7,455 nt of DNA from Bacillota bacterium (lineage in GTDB: Bacteria; Bacillota; Bacilli; Alicyclobacillales; Alicyclobacillaceae): contig JAKAXI010000087.1 in NCBI GenBank assembly GCA_021816665.1, positions 1-7,455 on the forward strand, written 5' to 3'. Numbering within the stretch: position 1 is the stretch's first letter; each line of letters opens with the position of its first letter. The translations under genes were made by a program, and so were the position numbers. The notes beneath the pieces are model-generated. The model searched no databases. It was not told the DNA's origin and worked only from the letters and a program-made list of their open reading frames with translations. Shown piece by piece: positions 1 to 7,455 of the stretch.

Positions 1-1
1 C

Positions 2-1132
2 CTGGCGCTCGTCGTCCTACAGCAGTTCTTGCTCGTCACGGTTGGCGCCGTTGTCTTGCTGTTTGAACACCAGACTGTACGCTGGCACACGCTACTGGTG
101 ACCAATATGACGCAGTGGGATGGCGGATGGTTCCTTGAAATTGCCCGTCACGGCTATCAAAACGTTGCACAGACTGCGTTTTTCCCACTCTACCCGTGGT
201 TGATCCACATCCTCCACGTGCTGCTTTTGCTGCCTGACCCTGTCGCGGGCCTGCTGCTGTCGTTCATCTGTTTTGTTGTGGGTCTGTACCTCGTCGGCGT
301 CTGGGCAGCACGTGAGTTTGGTGTCCGGACGGCCAGCTTGACAATGACGCTGCTCGCGCTGTTTCCGACTGCCTTTTTCTTTCGCGCCGTGTACAGTGAG
401 TCGCTGTTCCTGCTCTTGTCCGCGGTTGCTATCCTCGCTTCGCGGCGTCGGCAGTTCGGCATTGCCGCACTCGCGGTTGCGCTAGCGGCTCTGACCCGCA
501 ATACGGGAATTGTCCTTGGCCTTATCCTCTTATGCGACTACTTGGCCGCTCGTAGTATGGGCGCAAAGTTCTGGCGCAAAGAGTGGTGGCGTCGCCTCAA
601 CTTGCAGGTCTTGTGGCTGCTGCTGCCGATTGCTACGCTTGTTTCGTACTTGCTTTGGCTGCGCCAGCACACCGGTCTCCCCTTGGCCTTTACGGTCGCG
701 GAAAAAACTTGGCACCGCAGTTTCATGCCGTTTTGGGAGACGCTGTGGCGTGCCGTCGTACAACTGCTCTCGCCGGAACCGTGGTCGCAAGTGCCCTATC
801 ACGCATTCGAATTCGCGAGTTGGCTTATCATCTTGTTCTCTGTAGTCGTTGGTTTCCGTTTCGCCAGGTCGTCACTTCATCACATCGGGCAGGTGCTGTA
901 CCTCACCGTGATCCTTTGGATCACGTCGAGCGCCCCGGCCGCTCCCGCAGCACACGGACAGGCGTGGGATTACCTGCTTAGCACGCCGCGGTTTGTGATC
1001 GTGCTCATTCCCGTCTTTGCCTACCTGGCGCAGCAATTGCGCTCGCGCGCGGCAGTTGTCGCCGTCGGCGCCTGCGGTCTGCTGTTTATCGCGACGTACG
1101 CCTCCTTTTGCGCAGGCAGTTTCATCGCGTAA
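2..1132 (+). CDS. PIG-V-like GT-C mannosyltransferase, 5' partial
   Basis: A multi-pass membrane protein resembling the PIG-V (GPI mannosyltransferase 2) family of GT-C glycosyltransferases, which take mannose from a polyprenyl-phosphate donor on the outer face of the membrane. The reading frame is open to the window's left edge, so the true start lies upstream; a TTG at 29 is possible but has no ribosome site. Visible family features are an early WDGGW motif (116-130) with an acidic residue in the first extracytoplasmic loop, where GT-C enzymes keep their catalytic Asp, then an ARHGY stretch and FFPLYP (near 179-196). About eight or nine hydrophobic segments follow, with basic loops between them (for example around 580-600). 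About 376 codons are present, close to the usual size for bacterial members. The acceptor is unknown. Bacterial PIG-V-like proteins are mostly uncharacterised, so mannose specificity is inferred from the family. Confidence 0.8.
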   Translation: MALVVLQQFLLVTVGAVVLLFEHQTVRWHTLLVTNMTQWDGGWFLEIARHGYQNVAQTAFFPLYPWLIHILHVLLLLPDPVAGLLLSFICFVVGLYLVGVWAAREFGVRTASLTMTLLALFPTAFFFRAVYSESLFLLLSAVAILASRRRQFGIAALAVALAALTRNTGIVLGLILLCDYLAARSMGAKFWRKEWWRRLNLQVLWLLLPIATLVSYLLWLRQHTGLPLAFTVAEKTWHRSFMPFWETLWRAVVQLLSPEPWSQVPYHAFEFASWLIILFSVVVGFRFARSSLHHIGQVLYLTVILWITSSAPAAPAAHGQAWDYLLSTPRFVIVLIPVFAYLAQQLRSRAAVVAVGACGLLFIATYASFCAGSFIA

Positions 1133-1258
1133 AGTAGATTGGAGCAAACGTTCTTACTTTGTAACTGATCGCATGGGAGACAGGAGTGGAAGATGCGGTG
1201 TTGAACTGATCGAGAGCGCGCAAACGAAGGGCTTGGCCAGCCCGTGGATGGGGAGTCT

Positions 1259-2332
1259 ATGCCGCACAGAGACCTCACGCGCCTTTTAGAAATCTTCCAC
1301 ACTGTCCGCCGACGCAGCCGCTTGTGGCTGCTGTTGTCTGCAACTGGAGTCCTACTTACGGGCTGTGCCCGAGCAGATGCTTCAACACCGGCCCTGCCTG
1401 CACCTGTGACGGAGACCGGGATGACCCTGGACTGGGGAAAAGATGTGAAGACGCAAGCTTTGCAGATGATCACAGCGGCCAAACACACGTGTTACTTTGA
1501 TATCTATGAACTGTCCGATCCCGACGTTCTCCAGGCACTCGCAGACGCCCGTCAGCGTGGCGTGGACGTCCGCGTCATCGTGGACGCAACAGAGTCACAT
1601 TCACAGAACGTCGGAGTGCCGACTCTGCGAAGAAATGGGGTGCCTGTAGAATCGCTGCGAGTGAAGCAAGGAATTAACCACATCAAGATGTTGGTAGTCG
1701 ACAACTCGGTGCTAATTGGCGGCATGAATTTCGGCGCGCAAAGTTGGAACAACAACGACGCGTCGGTGTATCTGCAAACAGCCAATCCGTCGTTTACCGC
1801 GTTGTTTCGCTGGGACTGGGCGCGCGCCGATGGAGCGCCCGCAGCGGCTCCATCGTATCAACTGCCACTCATCAGCGACAGGTTAATGGAACAAGATGCA
1901 CAGCAGGCGATTCAAGGGGCAACGGAGCAAATTTCGATGGAGGCGTTCGACCTCTCAGACTGGGGCGTCATGGATGCGCTTGAGGCAGCAAGCAAGCGCG
2001 GCGTGAAGGTTGAAGTTCTGCTTGACCCAACGGAATACCAGAACCCAAAGAGTGCAGATGCTCTGCGCGCCGCTGGTGCAACGGTTCGTTTCTATCAACC
2101 TGTGGACGGGGAACTGATGCACGCGAAAATTCTCGACATCGACCACGGGAAGGTGTTTTTCATCGGCAGTGCGAATTTCAGTCACCAGGCATACACCTAC
2201 AACCACGAGGGCGACGTCCGGCTGACGAACGTGCCGCTGTTCGCTAATGCACTAGAGCAAAACCTGGCGGCAGAAGTCGCGCGTGGCACCGATTCGCCTG
2301 CGAGCTCTGGTGCGCAGCGCGAAGAGTTCTGA
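1259..2332 (+). CDS. Secreted phospholipase D-like lipoprotein (two HKD motifs)
   Basis: A probable extracytoplasmic phosphodiesterase of the PLD superfamily, 357 residues from the chosen ATG. The N-terminus has an Arg-rich n-region, a hydrophobic core (LWLLL...) and a lipobox LLTGC with Cys36, which predicts a diacylglyceryl-anchored lipoprotein on the outer membrane face. Two HxKx4D motifs are intact: H141/K143/D148, followed by a GGMNF stretch, and H288/K290/D295, followed by GSANF. The two halves should form one active site with a phosphohistidine intermediate. The substrate (phospholipid, nucleic acid or wall polymer) cannot be read from sequence. The ATG at 1259 has GGGGAG only 3 nt upstream. 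An in-frame GTG at 1244 would add five residues but has only a weak GAAGGG 12 nt away, so the start is uncertain. The PAP2 gene starts 21 nt after the stop, suggesting an operon. No convincing promoter is visible in 1133-1258. Confidence 0.88.
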   Translation: MPHRDLTRLLEIFHTVRRRSRLWLLLSATGVLLTGCARADASTPALPAPVTETGMTLDWGKDVKTQALQMITAAKHTCYFDIYELSDPDVLQALADARQRGVDVRVIVDATESHSQNVGVPTLRRNGVPVESLRVKQGINHIKMLVVDNSVLIGGMNFGAQSWNNNDASVYLQTANPSFTALFRWDWARADGAPAAAPSYQLPLISDRLMEQDAQQAIQGATEQISMEAFDLSDWGVMDALEAASKRGVKVEVLLDPTEYQNPKSADALRAAGATVRFYQPVDGELMHAKILDIDHGKVFFIGSANFSHQAYTYNHEGDVRLTNVPLFANALEQNLAAEVARGTDSPASSGAQREEF

Positions 2333-2341
2333 ATTTCAGTG

Positions 2342-2347
2342 AGGAGG
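2342..2347 (+). promoter_or_regulatory. Ribosome binding site of the PAP2 gene
   Basis: A perfect AGGAGG sits 6 nt before the GTG at 2354. It decides the start: the upstream in-frame GTG at 2339 overlaps this site and would place it inside the coding region. An ATG at 2352 is in another frame that closes within a few codons. Confidence 0.85.
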
Positions 2348-2353
2348 GAGCAT

Positions 2354-2926
2354 GTGGCGGTATCCACACAGGACAACTGGCAAACCCGACTAGACGAGAA
2401 TATCGCACAGCGCGTGCACGCGCTGTGGAATCGTTTCGTGTGGCTTGACGTCTTTGGAGCCGTGATTGCTAAGTGGACGCCGCTCGCCATGCTCTTCCTG
2501 ATTTTACTTGCTGTCAGCGGTGTGGCTTTGCCAACTGCGAACGAATCAACGCAGACCGCGCTCCTTGGCGGCGTCTCTGCAATCGTGGCTGCTGTGCTCG
2601 CGCGGCTGATCAACGAGCCAATCTCGCGCTTCTTCGCTCGACCGCGCCCGTTTGAACAGGAGACGTTTGAAGCGCTGGTTTGGCACGAACCGGGTCAAGG
2701 GTTTCCGAGCAACCACGCGACAGGAGCGTTCGCGCTCGCCGTCGGCATGGGACTGGTGCCGGGCTATCGGGAGGTACTGTACGTTCTCGCTGTACTTGTC
2801 TGCTTGGCCAGAATCTACGGGGGATTGCACTACCTCACGGATGTCGTGGCAGGCGCACTACACGGTGCGTTGGTTGCCTTAGTGGTGCGGCAGGTCGTCT
2901 TTCACGTCTTTAGCGTGCATGCATAG
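2354..2926 (+). CDS. PAP2-family phosphatase, probable undecaprenyl-diphosphatase
   Basis: An integral membrane acid-phosphatase-like enzyme of 190 residues. The likely reaction is dephosphorylation of undecaprenyl pyrophosphate to recycle the lipid carrier of wall synthesis. The three PAP2 signature regions are present: RPRP (R96-P99), PSNH (P118-H121), and an AR-x5-H-x3-D block (R153, H159, D163), with H159 as expected nucleophile and D163 as its relay. The INE...RPRPF and FPSNHATGAF stretches resemble Bacillus BcrC as I remember it, where the second motif is FPSDHTTGA. The first motif lacks the leading Lys of the generic K-x6-RP consensus, which BcrC-type proteins also lack. About five hydrophobic segments follow a charged cytoplasmic N-terminus of some 35 residues. 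It follows the PLD lipoprotein by 21 nt. A phosphatidylglycerophosphate or other lipid phosphatase is possible, since PAP2 specificity is hard to assign from sequence. Confidence 0.85.
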   Translation: MAVSTQDNWQTRLDENIAQRVHALWNRFVWLDVFGAVIAKWTPLAMLFLILLAVSGVALPTANESTQTALLGGVSAIVAAVLARLINEPISRFFARPRPFEQETFEALVWHEPGQGFPSNHATGAFALAVGMGLVPGYREVLYVLAVLVCLARIYGGLHYLTDVVAGALHGALVALVVRQVVFHVFSVHA

Positions 2927-2980
2927 ACGCATCCCGGACAGTGCATGGTAGGTGCATCTGACACAAAGGAGTCACACTCG

Positions 2981-3361
2981 ATGCCTGCTATGCGCTGGGG
3001 CTTTGTTTTGCGTTCTGCGTCCGCTCTGGTTGGTGTGACCTGTGCGCTCTCGAGTTTCGCCCCGCCCAATGTTGCTTATGCGAACGTTTCGCTGAAGATT
3101 ACAATCCACGATCAAGGCATTTCTCCGGCTACATTCAGTGCAAAACAAGGGGAATTGGTGCAGATTGACGTTGTCAACCAAGGCACCCGGACACACAACT
3201 TGGTGATCCCCGCCTTCTACATCTTCACGCAAAACCTGAACCCTGGTGAAGACGTTCAAGCTTCCTTTCGTCCCGACAAAACCGGGCAGTTTCCGTACTA
3301 CTCCGACACGGGGGGGAAGCCAGAGACCGGAATCCGCGGCACAATGACAGTCAACCCGTAG
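2981..3361 (+). CDS. Exported cupredoxin-fold protein lacking most copper ligands
   Basis: A small secreted protein of 126 residues. The ATG at 2981 is preceded by AAAGGAG (2965-2971) with a 9-nt spacer; an earlier in-frame ATG at 2945 has no such site. Residues 1-34 look like a Sec signal peptide ending in AYA, giving a mature start near N35. The mature part has the cupredoxin pattern: a beta strand, QGELVQIDVVNQG, then THNLVIP (H72), then FPYY (104-107) and a C-terminal GTMTV strand. In type-1 copper proteins FPYY is followed by Cys, His and Met ligands (YYC...PGH...GM). Here those positions read S108, K113 and I118, so only H72 remains and normal blue-copper chemistry is unlikely. It lies 54 nt after the PAP2 gene and may share its transcript. 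The fold is well supported; the function is unknown. Confidence 0.82.
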   Translation: MPAMRWGFVLRSASALVGVTCALSSFAPPNVAYANVSLKITIHDQGISPATFSAKQGELVQIDVVNQGTRTHNLVIPAFYIFTQNLNPGEDVQASFRPDKTGQFPYYSDTGGKPETGIRGTMTVNP

Positions 3362-3425
3362 CACAGTGGGCATGTGGCCCCTTCTTGGACTGGGTGACAC
3401 CTCGCTTTTTGGCGTGCGTAAAAGG

Positions 3426-3431
3426 TACAAT
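3426..3431 (+). promoter_or_regulatory. Possible -10 element upstream of the OsmC gene
   Basis: TACAAT matches the sigma-A -10 consensus at five of six positions and lies about 47 nt before the OsmC start. No good -35 is found 16-18 nt upstream (the best is a T-rich stretch around 3403-3410), so this is a weak prediction. The rest of the 116-nt gap after the cupredoxin gene holds only a 4-bp GGGC/GCCC hairpin near 3368-3380. Confidence 0.3.
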
Positions 3432-3477
3432 CGATGGTGCAACATCAACAAATCGGTCTCTGTGGAGGTATGCTACT

Positions 3478-3915
3478 ATGCCTGAGATGCATGTGGAGAG
3501 CAAGTGGTTGGGAAAACGGCATTTTACTTCGACGGGACCTTCCGGACACCCGGTAGAGATGGATGCAAAGGTCGAAGACGGTGGGGAAGACAAAGGAAAT
3601 CGCCCCATGGAACTGCTGTTGATGGGGTTGTCTGGCTGCACAGGGATTGACGTCACGCTCATCCTCGAACGCATGCGTGAACCTCTGGAGTCGCTCACGA
3701 TTCACGCGGACGGCGTGCGTCGCGAAGAGAAACCGCAGGCGTTTACCGAGATCCGCCTGACGTACGAGATGACAGGACCTGTGCAGCCGGCAAAGGCTTG
3801 GCGCGCCATTCACCTGAGCGAAGAAAAGTACTGCTCAGCGTCGGCGTCTTTGAACGCCAGGATTGTGCCGCGTCTGGTGTTAAACGGAAAAGAAGAGCCG
3901 ACCGTCCAGGATTAA
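3478..3915 (+). CDS. OsmC-family protein (YhfA-like thiol protein)
   Basis: A cytoplasmic protein of 145 residues in the OsmC/Ohr superfamily, whose characterised members reduce organic hydroperoxides with a reactive cysteine pair. Both conserved cysteines are present: C54 in GLSGCTGIDV, at the head of the long central helix, and C119 in SEEKYCSASASL. The motif wording and the pattern PMELLLMGLSGC place it nearer the YhfA-like OsmC branch than Ohr, so peroxidase activity is plausible but not certain. The ATG at 3478 is preceded by GGAGG (3464-3468) with a 9-nt spacer; the frame continues upstream to 3385 without a better start, and the resulting length is typical of the family. It converges on the HIT gene with a 21-nt gap and is probably transcribed alone. 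Confidence 0.88.
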   Translation: MPEMHVESKWLGKRHFTSTGPSGHPVEMDAKVEDGGEDKGNRPMELLLMGLSGCTGIDVTLILERMREPLESLTIHADGVRREEKPQAFTEIRLTYEMTGPVQPAKAWRAIHLSEEKYCSASASLNARIVPRLVLNGKEEPTVQD

Positions 3916-3922
3916 CCTGTCG

Positions 3923-3943
3923 AGGCTGCCCGTGATTCAGCCT
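3923..3943. terminator. Weak inverted repeat between convergent OsmC and HIT genes
   Basis: AGGCTG (3923-3928) and CAGCCT (3938-3943) form a perfect 6-bp stem around a 9-nt loop, spanning the 21-nt gap between the convergent genes and the HIT stop codon. Neither strand has a T-tract after the stem, so a classic intrinsic terminator is not shown. The position is where a shared bidirectional terminator would be expected. Confidence 0.25.
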
Positions 3944-4281
3944 GGCGGCCACAACATCTGCCTGCCGCCAAGCAGGTGGTAGTGCAGGTGGTGAACCGTT
4001 TGATGGCCGTGATCACCTACGTTCGTGACAATGCGGTAACCGTCTTCCGCGATGCCTGCGGCCTGTGCAGCTTCCTGGGCAGCGAGGTGAATGTCGCCGA
4101 CCACCGATGCGTCGTCGTGTGACAAGGTTTGCGCGGAGCGAATGTGTTTCTTCGGGATGAGCAGGATGTGCACGGGCGCTTTCGGGTCGATATCGTGAAA
4201 GGCGTAGACCGTCTCAGTCTCCAACACTTTTTTGGACGGGACTGCGCCTTGAACGATTTTGCAGAACAAGCAGTCTTCCAC
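3937..4281 (-). CDS. HIT family protein (Hint-type nucleotide hydrolase)
   Basis: A small cytoplasmic histidine-triad protein of 114 residues, the normal size for Hint homologues, which hydrolyse adenosine phosphoramidates and related AMP conjugates. The N-terminus DCLFCKI carries C4 and C7, the zinc-type cysteine pair of the Hint branch. Next come the conserved D30-I31 region, APVHILLIPKKH (H46), and the triad block QTVHHLHYHLLGG with H98, H100 and H102; H100 is the expected nucleophile. It ends WPPG like typical members. The GTG start at 4281-4279 is chosen because GGAG lies 7 nt upstream and because family proteins begin just before the CxxC; the frame runs on to 4356 without a better site. 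It is divergent from the D-amino acid aminotransferase gene and converges on the OsmC gene. The physiological substrate in bacteria is generally unclear. Confidence 0.92.
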   Translation of the reverse strand: MEDCLFCKIVQGAVPSKKVLETETVYAFHDIDPKAPVHILLIPKKHIRSAQTLSHDDASVVGDIHLAAQEAAQAAGIAEDGYRIVTNVGDHGHQTVHHLHYHLLGGRQMLWPPG

Positions 4282-4288
4282 CGTACCA

Positions 4289-4292
4289 CTCC
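4289..4292 (-). promoter_or_regulatory. Ribosome binding site of the HIT gene
   Basis: GGAG on the minus strand, 7 nt before the GTG at 4281. It supports the short 114-residue form over a longer in-frame reading that begins at 4356. Confidence 0.6.
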
Positions 4293-4302
4293 GTTCACAG
4301 TG

Positions 4303-4331
4303 TTTAAACATTCTGCTGTCCATCATACAAC
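4303..4331. promoter_or_regulatory. Putative overlapping divergent promoters for the HIT and dat genes
   Basis: The 73-nt gap between the divergent genes must hold both promoters. On the plus strand, TTTAAA (4303-4308) and TACAAC (4326-4331) are separated by 17 nt, each matching the sigma-A consensus at four of six positions. On the minus strand, TATGAT (4327-4322) is a good -10 (five of six) but its -35 is poor. The two -10 elements overlap, so simultaneous use would be mutually exclusive. This is pattern matching only. Confidence 0.35.
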
Positions 4332-4354
4332 GTTCCCACTGGGAGGGGAAAGTC

Positions 4355-5284
4355 ATGCCTGCGATTGGCTACCTGAACGGCGAGTTTCAGAGCCCGGATT
4401 CAGCTCTTGTCCCGATCGATGAGCGCGGACACAATTTTGGCGACGGCGTCTACGAGGTGCTGCGCGTCTACAGTGGTCGGGCGTTTCTGCCGGATTGGCA
4501 CTTTGAACGCCTCGAACGGAGTCTTCACGCCATCGCGATCGACAATCCGCACACGCGGGACGAGTGGGCGGAGTTAACGAACGAGGCCATTCGCAGAAGT
4601 GGGGAGGCGGAGGCCCTCGTCTACCTGCAGGTGACGCGCGGGTTCGCGACGCGCAGTCACAGTTTTCCGCAGGCGCGCCCGTCAGTCAGCATGACAGTGC
4701 GCAAGGTTCCGGAAAAAGACCCCTCTCTGCGCGGAACACTCCTCTGTCTCCCTGATGAGCGCTGGGGCAATGTTTGGATCAAGACGATCAATCTACTGCC
4801 AAACGTGATTGCGAAGGAAGTTGCACACCGAGCCGGCGCTAACGAAGCGCTGTTGGTGCGAAACGGAGAAGTCACCGAGGGGTCGAGCAGCAACGCGTGG
4901 TTTGTGCGCGACGGGGTGATTTGGACCGCGCCCTTAGACCGCTATATTCTCGCTGGCGTGACGCGCCGCTTTGTGCTGCAGTTGGCGGGGGAATTGGGAT
5001 TGTCGGTGCGCGAACAGCGACTGCCGTTTGACGCCCTGAAAGATGTGGACGAAGTGTTTATCACAGGTACCACTTCTGAAGTGCAACCGATTCACAAGGT
5101 ATTTGTGGACGAGAGTACACGGTCTGCGCTTCAACTGCTGCCAGACACCGCGCCGCACACCCTTCTGCAGCAGGTTACAAATCCTGTGACGCTGTGGGAA
5201 ACAGAGGGGACTGGAGATGTCACGGCGAAGTTGCGCGAGGCGTATGCCGACTATGTATCGCGTTTTCGAATGCTCGAAGTCTAG
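4355..5284 (+). CDS. dat: D-amino acid aminotransferase (D-alanine transaminase)
   Basis: A fold-type IV PLP aminotransferase of 309 residues. It interconverts D-alanine and 2-oxoglutarate with pyruvate and D-glutamate, feeding peptidoglycan synthesis in the cytoplasm. The sequence follows the Bacillus D-AAT pattern as I remember it: RGHNFGDGVYEV with Y33, LQVTRGFATRSHSFP with R100 and H102 (the D-AAT carboxylate-binding pair), IKTINLLPN with catalytic K143, VTEGSSSN with E175 at the PLP pyridine nitrogen, and FITGTTSEVQPI. The Arg/His pair argues for D-AAT over branched-chain aminotransferase (IlvE) or aminodeoxychorismate lyase. The ATG at 4355 is preceded by GGGAGG (4341-4346) with an 8-nt spacer. 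The protein is about 25 residues longer than the Bacillus enzyme because of an enlarged region at about residues 247-289. It is divergent from the HIT gene, and no clear terminator follows it. Confidence 0.87.
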   Translation: MPAIGYLNGEFQSPDSALVPIDERGHNFGDGVYEVLRVYSGRAFLPDWHFERLERSLHAIAIDNPHTRDEWAELTNEAIRRSGEAEALVYLQVTRGFATRSHSFPQARPSVSMTVRKVPEKDPSLRGTLLCLPDERWGNVWIKTINLLPNVIAKEVAHRAGANEALLVRNGEVTEGSSSNAWFVRDGVIWTAPLDRYILAGVTRRFVLQLAGELGLSVREQRLPFDALKDVDEVFITGTTSEVQPIHKVFVDESTRSALQLLPDTAPHTLLQQVTNPVTLWETEGTGDVTAKLREAYADYVSRFRMLEV

Positions 5285-5387
5285 GAATTGGCCCTGTTCT
5301 CGCACAGAGACAAACGGCGCTCGCATGTCACCTATATCTTTCGAGAGAATTCCCAGGTTTGCGGGGCTGTTCAACGCTCCTCTGGTT

Positions 5388-5396
5388 TGCTATGAT
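5388..5396 (+). promoter_or_regulatory. Extended -10 promoter of the fadN gene
   Basis: TGC followed by TATGAT forms an extended -10 element (TGn plus five of six consensus bases). The -35 is poor; TGTTCA at 5368-5373, with 17-nt spacing, is the best candidate, as expected when an extended -10 is used. Transcription would start near 5403, leaving a leader of about 110 nt before the fadN start. Confidence 0.5.
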
Positions 5397-5407
5397 GAGA
5401 ACGAATC

Positions 5408-5423
5408 TACCGACCGGTCGGTT
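5408..5423. promoter_or_regulatory. Palindromic operator, probably for a TetR-family fad repressor
   Basis: ACCGACCGGTCGGT (5409-5422) is a perfect 14-bp palindrome, flanked by T on each side. It lies about 6 to 20 nt after the predicted start of transcription, where a bound repressor would block RNA polymerase. Its size and symmetry are typical of TetR-family operators, which commonly control fatty-acid degradation operons. From memory, the Thermus regulator PfmR recognises a TACCGACCG-type site; this should be verified. No regulator gene lies in the window. Confidence 0.55.
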
Positions 5424-5445
5424 TTGGCCGATGCGGTTGTCCTCT

Positions 5446-5474
5446 AGACGCTCGACCAGGTACGGCACGCGTCT
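5446..5474 (+). repeat. Short inverted repeat in the fadN leader
   Basis: AGACGC (5446-5451) and GCGTCT (5469-5474) are perfect 6-nt arms around a 17-nt loop, inside the predicted untranslated leader and 27 nt before the AGGAGG. The loop contains CGACCAGGTACG, which shares the CGACC half of the upstream palindrome. The arms are short enough to be chance; no T-tract follows. Confidence 0.25.
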
Positions 5475-5514
5475 GTCGAATGATATGAGAACCACTACGT
5501 GAGGAGGATGGCAT

Positions 5515-7455
<1,941 letters not shown>

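Noticed and set aside
1173..1289. Small plus-strand frame (38 codons) in the gap before the PLD gene, overlapping its start
   Set aside because: The ATG at 1173 has no ribosome binding site and the product has no recognisable features.
1021..1488. A 155-codon minus-strand frame spanning the mannosyltransferase end and PLD start
   Set aside because: No ribosome site or family pattern. It overlaps two supported genes, and its low-complexity Arg/Ser/Ala content is typical of a shadow frame.
2941..2955. Repeated GTGCAT (2941-2946 and 2952-2957) before the cupredoxin gene
   Set aside because: Two hexamers 11 nt apart are expected by chance; no symmetry or promoter geometry supports an operator.
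3368..3380. GGGC-GCCC hairpin after the cupredoxin stop
   Set aside because: Only a 4-bp stem, and the following bases (TTCTT) are not a proper T-tract, so it is too weak to call a terminator.
3943..3970. TGGCGGC / GCCGCCA inverted repeat near the end of the HIT gene
   Set aside because: Both arms lie in codons for the conserved GGR and WPPG motifs of the HIT protein, so protein constraint explains them.

Overview
The window reads as an ordinary chromosomal stretch from a moderately GC-rich, Gram-positive, Bacillota-type bacterium. The signs are strong AGGAGG-like ribosome binding sites, frequent GTG starts, a lipobox lipoprotein, a Bacillus-type D-amino acid transaminase and a FadN-type beta-oxidation protein. 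An Alicyclobacillaceae-like host is my guess; it rests on overall flavour and not on a marker gene. No tRNA, rRNA, CRISPR array, insertion sequence or phage gene was seen.

Layout. (1) Positions 1-3361, plus strand: a cell-envelope set. It holds a 5'-truncated PIG-V-like membrane mannosyltransferase, a secreted lipoprotein with two phospholipase D HKD motifs, a PAP2 lipid phosphatase resembling undecaprenyl-diphosphatases, and a small exported cupredoxin-fold protein. The PLD and PAP2 genes are 21 nt apart and are probably co-transcribed. (2) 3478-3915, plus: an OsmC-family thiol protein. It converges on (3) 3937-4281, minus: a HIT/Hint nucleotide hydrolase. That gene is divergent from (4) 4355-5284, plus: D-amino acid aminotransferase, which supplies D-amino acids for the cell wall. 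(5) 5285-5514: a regulatory region with an extended -10 promoter and, just downstream, a perfect 14-bp palindrome. It leads into (6) 5515 to the window end, plus: a fused 3-hydroxyacyl-CoA dehydrogenase/enoyl-CoA hydratase (FadN type). That gene is cut by the window edge and is probably the first gene of a fatty-acid degradation operon.

How they fit together. The first block works at the membrane and outside it, on lipid-linked sugars, phosphodiesters and polyprenyl pyrophosphate; D-amino acid aminotransferase adds a cytoplasmic wall-precursor function. The fad gene is a separate catabolic unit, and its leader carries what looks like a TetR-family operator. I found no convincing new multi-gene system. 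The two most notable signals are the fad operator and a cupredoxin that has lost three of its four expected copper ligands.
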